Origin: Triparma columacea
Lineage: Eukaryota; Sar; Bolidophyceae; Parmales; Triparmaceae
Assembly (NCBI GenBank): GCA_030267965.1
Contig: BRYA01000011.1
Location: forward strand, 9,532 to 28,761
Direction: 5' to 3'
DNA length: 19,230 bases
Made by a program: the position numbers and the translations under genes. The notes under the pieces are model-generated. The model was not told where the DNA came from and searched no databases. It was given only the letters and a program-made list of their open reading frames with translations. Below are positions 14,683 through 19,230 of this stretch, in pieces (within the stretch, counting starts at the first letter, position 1; each line of letters opens with the position of its first letter).

Positions 14683-14720
14683 GAGTGAGTGAGTGAGTAG
14701 GTGTATATATCGTATAAATA
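14683..14720 (-). promoter_or_regulatory. GAGT microsatellite and TATA-like sequence upstream of SDR
   Basis: A short GAGT run (14683-14697) is followed by TATATAT (14704-14710) and TATAAATA (14713-14720), about 100 bp before the SDR start on the minus strand. These could be core-promoter sequence, but AT-rich DNA is common here and the call is weak. Confidence 0.3.
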
Positions 14721-15279
14721 AGCTAAAATGAGGACATTAAATCCACCTCATCGTTTGTACCTCCCTCAAATTTTACATTCAAGCTAAGTTATGAGTTGAA
14801 TTATGACATATTTAGGACTCTTTCGATGCCAATAAAGTCAAGATGTTCAAAAATTGTGCGTATTCTTACATTTAGGTTAAGGAGAAGGAAAAGGAGAAAA
14901 AAATGGGTCGAATGCCATGAGCGATCTAGCAGTTTTTGCCATCGTTCATTTGGTGACAAAAACGGTGTTGATACGTCTTCAAATTTTGGGTCCACAAATT
15001 TGAGTATACTGTTGACCCGTCGAGCATCAATTTACGTACGAATGCGTAATTAACTTGTTTTTTGAAAACAATTTTCTTTATATAATTGTGTCAACGGCGT
15101 CTGAGCGGGTCTAAATGTATATCTGATGTCTTCTCATACTATGGGTATCCCACATCTCGCTTTATACAGTACGAAAACATGTTGAGAACTCACTCTATAA
15201 CATTTGGTAGAACAGGCCAACTTTCCAGAAACTTTTTCTGAAAGGAATTGGACTTGAAGCCAAAAATCTTATCTTAAAT
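14721..15279. other. AT-rich divergent intergenic region
   Basis: It lies between the minus-strand SDR and the plus-strand lactonase, so it must hold two promoters. Open frames on both strands are short, overlap each other and have no recognisable protein. No repeat or RNA gene was recognised. Confidence 0.5.
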
Positions 15280-17573
15280 ATGCCACCAGTAGGAAACCCA
15301 CACACAAATATTATACCTCTACAACCTCAGTATGAAGGTAAGTCTCTCATTTACTCATTCAACGTCCCTCAAGATCGTCAGGAGAGGATAAATCAGCAGG
15401 ATGGAATAAATCAGCTGCTGGTCACCGGCACCATAATCTTTTCTCCTTTATTCATCACTAGATTCATTGAACGCGTTGAATTTCTACAAAATTAGACCGC
15501 CTACTATTAATATCCACAATAAAGCCACTAAAATACACTATAACGAACAAAGAGGGCTCAATTTTACAACATTACTCTAGTTCAATCGACTTCATCTCCA
15601 ACCCCTCTTCCTTCAACCCCTCTTTCCGGCATTCTCCGCCGCTCAGAGTCCGTCCCGTCCTTTTAATGAACCTTTTAATGAATATTCTAACCCATTTAAC
15701 ACCTTCGCTTTAATTAACACAAGCAGTTGAGAGGGATACAAAGACAAGGACTAGCAGCTTCTGCGAGAATGCTTCTGCAGGACAGTGCCTGCCACCACAA
15801 GTCGGAGATCAGGTAAGGGAATAGGGGCGGGGAGGAGAGCCGATTGAGAGAGAGGGGGGGGGGACGGTGTTACTTTATTCCTATGACCTCACCTCCCTTC
15901 TCCTTCTCCTTCCCCCACCTCCCTTCTCCTTCCCTCCCCCAGCTCTTCGTCATCTCCACCTACTCCCGTTTCGACAACCTCGCCCACGGCCCCTTTGGCA
16001 CCGAGTCAAAGTTCGGTCTCTACACCTACGGTTTCAACTCCTCCAACGGCACCATGACCCTCCTCTCCGTCGGCGGCTCGGACGTCGTCAACCCGGCCTT
16101 CAGCAGGATGCACAGGGACAGGAACATCATTTACTGCTGCACGGAGGACATAGAGGAGAACGGGAGAGTGCTGGGTTTCAAGATCGAGCAGGACGGGAAG
16201 CTCACAAAGGTGAGGGGGGGGGGAGAGGGGAAACAAGTCAAAACAATATAGATCGCACGCACTCACGCACTAACACAAAACAAATCGCGACTTGATTCGC
16301 TCGACCCCCCCTCCCCCCCCCTCCCCCCCCCCTCTCTCTTCCAAGATTGCCGACGTTGACGCCTCCGGCACCTCCACCTGCTACCTAACCATCACCAACT
16401 CCAACCACATGATCGTCGCAAACTACTGGAACTCCACCCTCGTGACCCTCCCTATCCACCAGGACGGAACCCTCGGATCTGCCATCGCCACCTACGACCC
16501 CAACGAGGGCCGGGAGATGAAGGCCAAGGTTGGCTCCCACGTGAACCACTCCAACAACGATAACGACACAATCGCCGAGCGTCAGGCAGACCCCCACTCC
16601 CACGCCATCGTAGTCGACCCCTTCGAGGGCGTAATTGCCTACGTTCCCGACCTCGGATGCGACCTAATCAGGCAGTTTTACTTTGACAAGGCCACCGGAT
16701 CCTTCACGCCCCTCTCAGCCATTCCCAGCGGCCTGCAAGGGGGGACCCCGGACGGGCCTAGGTACATCGACTTCCACCCCCACCTCCCCATCGCTTACGT
16801 GATAAACGAGCTCTCCAGCAGCATTGCCGTCTTCAAGATCGACCGCGAGAAGATTTCCTCCATCGCCTCCTCGACGTCTGACGGCTCCCCCCTCCCCCCC
16901 GAGGACAGGGCCTGCCAGACCATGAGCATGGTCCAGAACATAGCCACGATACCCTCCGCGTTCCCGCTGGAGCTCAACACGTGCGGGAGGATATGCTCGC
17001 ACCCGAGCGGGAGGTTCGTCATCGTCAGCAACAGGGGACACGAGAGCATCGCCATTTTGAAGGTTTCTACCAAGAAGGGGATGGAGGTGAGAGAACACCG
17101 GGGGGGGCGGGCGGGGGGGGCACTATTCTTTTTCTCCTACAATTGCTACGTTGAGGATAGATTGGTCATCGAAATAAGGAACGGATGTGCGGATTCTTTA
17201 CAGTGGAGGAACTTGCGAATGGAAAGGGAGTTATTATGACCGAAAGGGAAATGAAGACCAGAGAATAACCCCACCCACCCACCCACCCACCCACCCACCC
17301 AACCAACCCACTCACTCACCCACCCACCACCTCCCTCCTCCTTAGGGCACCCTCTACCAAGTGGGGTTCTTCCACACGTTCGGTTTAACCCCCCGTCACT
17401 TCCAGTTCGACCAGTCCGGCCAGTTCTTAATCGTCGCCAACCAGGACAGCGACTCCGTGAACGTCTTCTCCTTCAACCTCAGCACCGGGGAGCTCAAGTT
17501 CACAGGGCACAAGTACCACTGCCCAAGCCCCAACTTTGTGGGCTGCGTAGGAGTCTTCAAGGACGAGGATTGA
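15280..17573 (+). CDS. Lactonase-type seven-bladed beta-propeller protein (6-phosphogluconolactonase-like)
   Basis: Exons 15280-15337, 15727-15812, 15943-16209, 16346-17086 and 17346-17573 join in frame to 459 residues. The body matches the lactonase (YbhE/Pgl, cycloisomerase 2) family: repeated propeller strands such as FGLYTYGFN, NPAFSRMHRDRNIIYCCTED, NHMIVANYWNSTLVTLPI, PHSHAIVVDP, GPRYIDFHPHLPIAYVINEL, HPSGRFVIVSNRGHESIAI and PRHFQFDQSGQFLIVANQDS. Bacterial members hydrolyse 6-phosphogluconolactone in the pentose phosphate pathway; eukaryotic members are often uncharacterised, so the reaction is an inference. The ~47 residues before LFVIS come from two short exons (MPPVGNPHTNIIPLQ...) and show no clear targeting signal. 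The first exon was chosen because its phase and donor (GAAG/GTAAGT) fit the next acceptor. It converges with the carrier gene, 110 bp away. Confidence 0.87.
15338..15726 (+). other. First intron of the lactonase-type gene
   Basis: 389 nt, phase 1, the longest intron in the window. It is AT-richer than the other introns and holds a CCTTTTAATGAA pair near 15658-15682 and CTAAC near the 3' end. No introner sequence or nested gene was seen. Confidence 0.65.
17269..17330 (+). repeat. CCCA microsatellite in a lactonase intron
   Basis: A run of CCCA repeats with AACC and ACTC variants fills the region before the acceptor at 17345 and serves as the polypyrimidine tract of the 259-nt intron 17087-17345. 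Confidence 0.9.
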
Positions 17574-17683
17574 AGGGGGGGGGAGGGAGGAGAGGTGGGG
17601 GACACCAACGGGGAAACGATTAAAGAATCCATGTATACAGAAAAGAAAAACCTTTTTTACTCTTGATTTTCATTCTAAACAAT

Positions 17684-18641
17684 CTATCTCACTCTTAATC
17701 TGTCGATCCACCTGCACGCCTCCTCATAAGCCCAGAAAGTGATCCCGTTCACCAAGAACGCCCTGCTCAAGATGGGTCCCGCCCCGCTGAAGAGGCTCCC
17801 CACCCCCTCCTCCTTAACCAGCGTCCTCAGCGTCTCCCCCAGCCCCACCCCCCCCGCCCCCCCCTGGACCCTTGTCTTTAGTACGTCAAAAGGCAGGCAT
17901 GCCCCCCACGCCACGCAGCCCGCTAGTCCCCCCGCCGTAAGTTCCACCGCCGCCTGTGACCCCCCTCCCTCCCCCCCCACCGCCTCGTATAGGTGCCGCT
18001 TGGCTGTGTGATAGGTGATGAAGTACAGACCGGTGCTCCAGGTGTCGCGGAGAGCGGTGGCCTCCCAACCTCGGGCGAAACCACGGGGACCGGACTCGGC
18101 GAGGACCCTGGAGGCCTCGTGGAGCATATCTCGGAGCTTACCACCCCCTGAACCTGCGGAAAGATGGTGTAATAATGTGGAAGATGTTGTATAACGTGTC
18201 AGAAATCGCCCCCCTCCCCCCCCCCCCCCTTCTCCCTCAAGCTCCTCCCTCACCTTCCCTCAGCTGCAGCCTGATCTTGAGGAGGTCGGTTGGCGTCGTG
18301 ACCAGGACTGTCGCGAATCCGCTTGCCGTCCCCGCTGCAAAGAGCTGTGCGTTTGTAGCTTCCTCCTCCCTCGCCCCCCCTGAGAACAGGCGGAGGGACG
18401 TCTGGAAGCTTGCGAAGCAGACGGCTTGATAGAGGGAGATGGAGAGGAGAGGAGGGAGGACGCCCTTCATAAAACCTCGAAGGCCAGTCTCCTTGAGAAT
18501 GGCCGAGATCGTTTTTGTTGAGTTGGGATATATTGAGGGGGAGTTCTGCATTCTTACTTTGACTGTATCAAAAGGATGGCCTAGAGCACAGCTGATTCCC
18601 CCAGCTATACTTCCAGCAGAGAGATCACGTATGATTGACAT
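17684..18641 (-). CDS. Mitochondrial carrier family (SLC25) protein
   Basis: Exons 18641-18254 and 18153-17684 join in phase 1 to 285 residues, the normal length of the family. Three repeats each carry the carrier signature PxDxxK: PFDTVK (23-28), PTDLLK (117-122) and PFDVLK (217-222), each opening a pair of membrane helices, for six in all. Such proteins exchange metabolites across the inner mitochondrial membrane. The sequence GWEATALRDTWSTGLYFITY before the third repeat resembles the carnitine/acylcarnitine and basic amino-acid carriers, but the substrate is not settled from sequence alone. No presequence is present, as usual for carriers. The intron (100 nt) has a C-rich tract on the coding strand's complement and no introner. 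It converges with the lactonase-type gene. Confidence 0.93.
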
Positions 18642-19157
18642 GATATTTAGGTGATATTTGGAGAGGGTGTGAGTCGGGGGTATGTCGGGGTTATAAAATT
18701 TATTGCTGTGAGGAGTTAGGAAGATTAAAAAGTGATAAAATGGATATCTATCAATATTTAATAGCTCATTGATTAAAGGTAAACTCTATATCAAGGTGGA
18801 AATGAAGGAAAAATAAGGATGGAAAGAAAGGGTAAAAAATATGGGATCAGCTCGGAAAAATAAATCCAGGTGTGTGCAGTGTGGTTACATTTTATCTAAC
18901 ATCGACTGAAGGTAAGACAAGTTAACAACATGCCGCCTAGATCACAATGTTGTCCGCTCTATTGCCCAAAAATAGTTCATACTTTCGTTTTAAAAGGTAG
19001 TTAGATATGTTCATCCAAAATGCACTGGGGCTCATAGATCACCTCGCGGCGGAGGAGTATCTATAATATCTGCTTTCTCCCAAAATCTTCTCCTTCTCGT
19101 GATTCTTTGTTAAAATGTGTTTTCCCAGTCAGGGGGCTCTATCTTGCGATCAATCAT
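18642..19157. other. AT-rich intergenic region at the right
   Basis: It lies upstream of the carrier gene and downstream of the presumed gene at the right edge, both on the minus strand. It must hold the carrier promoter. I compared it by memory with spliceosomal snRNA starts and found no match. No other feature is seen. Confidence 0.45.
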
Positions 19158-19230
19158 CTATTTGACGCGAAGCGGCTTCTGCTCCGGGGCAGCCTTGAAC
19201 AGTTCGAGTGTCGAAGAGTAGCTCAACCTT
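19158..19230 (-). CDS. Probable C-terminal end of a gene entering from the right
   Basis: On the minus strand a frame open to the window edge reads LSYSSTLELFKAAPEQKPLR then VK and stops at TAG (19160-19158). The base composition turns GC-rich here, like exons in this window, while the flank to the left is AT-rich. At 23 residues no family can be named. Another frame over the same bases is also open to the edge, so this is tentative. Confidence 0.4.
   Translation of the reverse strand, partial: RLSYSSTLELFKAAPEQKPLRVK

Noticed and set aside
14279..14692. 137-codon plus-strand frame
   Set aside because: Shadow of the SDR first exon on the opposite strand.
14796..15053. Overlapping open frames on both strands in the divergent spacer
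   Set aside because: AT-rich, no similarity recognised, and the two frames overlap each other.
18842..19157. A spliceosomal snRNA gene in the right-hand spacer
   Set aside because: Short matches such as AGTATCT were seen, but the conserved 5' ends and Sm-site context of U1, U2, U4, U5 and U6 are absent.

Overview
The window is nuclear DNA from a eukaryote. Nearly all its protein genes are split by short GT-AG introns, and a nuclear-type tRNA-Arg, a cap-binding protein, a mitochondrial carrier and a phosphatidylinositol synthase are present. Together with a cryptochrome/(6-4) photolyase and a long BspA-type leucine-rich-repeat protein, this points to a unicellular alga, most likely a stramenopile related to bolidophytes or diatoms. 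That placement is an inference from gene style, not from a marker. Coding DNA is GC-rich, intergenic DNA is AT-rich, and many introns carry long C homopolymers before the acceptor.

Layout, left to right: an intronless LRR gene (398-2050, +); a tRNA-Arg(CCU) gene on the minus strand (2286-2422) that only folds if a 63-nt GT...AG intron is removed; two adjacent plus-strand genes, a thioredoxin-like protein (2679-4033) and a multi-pass membrane protein with two PH-like segments (4313-7476); then a run of minus-strand genes: NCBP2/CBP20 (7648-8343), a doubtful 44-residue ORF (9151-9285), phosphatidylinositol synthase (10004-10980), a cryptochrome/photolyase (11178-13157) and an SDR oxidoreductase (13592-14604). 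A lactonase-type beta-propeller gene (15280-17573, +) converges on a mitochondrial carrier (17684-18641, -), and a probable gene tail enters from the right edge (19158-19230, -).

Two things stand out. First, the introns of the two genes at 2.7-7.5 kb are copies of one modular repeat (introner-like elements). The copies share blocks in the same order, a 12-bp minisatellite of variable copy number, and in one case a perfect 15-bp inverted repeat; three copies seem to sit directly behind an older intron-like segment. The other spliced genes in the window have none. Second, the tRNA-Arg gene is interrupted between positions 9 and 10, inside the A box, by a segment with spliceosomal-style signals. 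No operon-like logic links the genes. Exon joins were checked by hand for reading phase throughout, but no transcript evidence was available.
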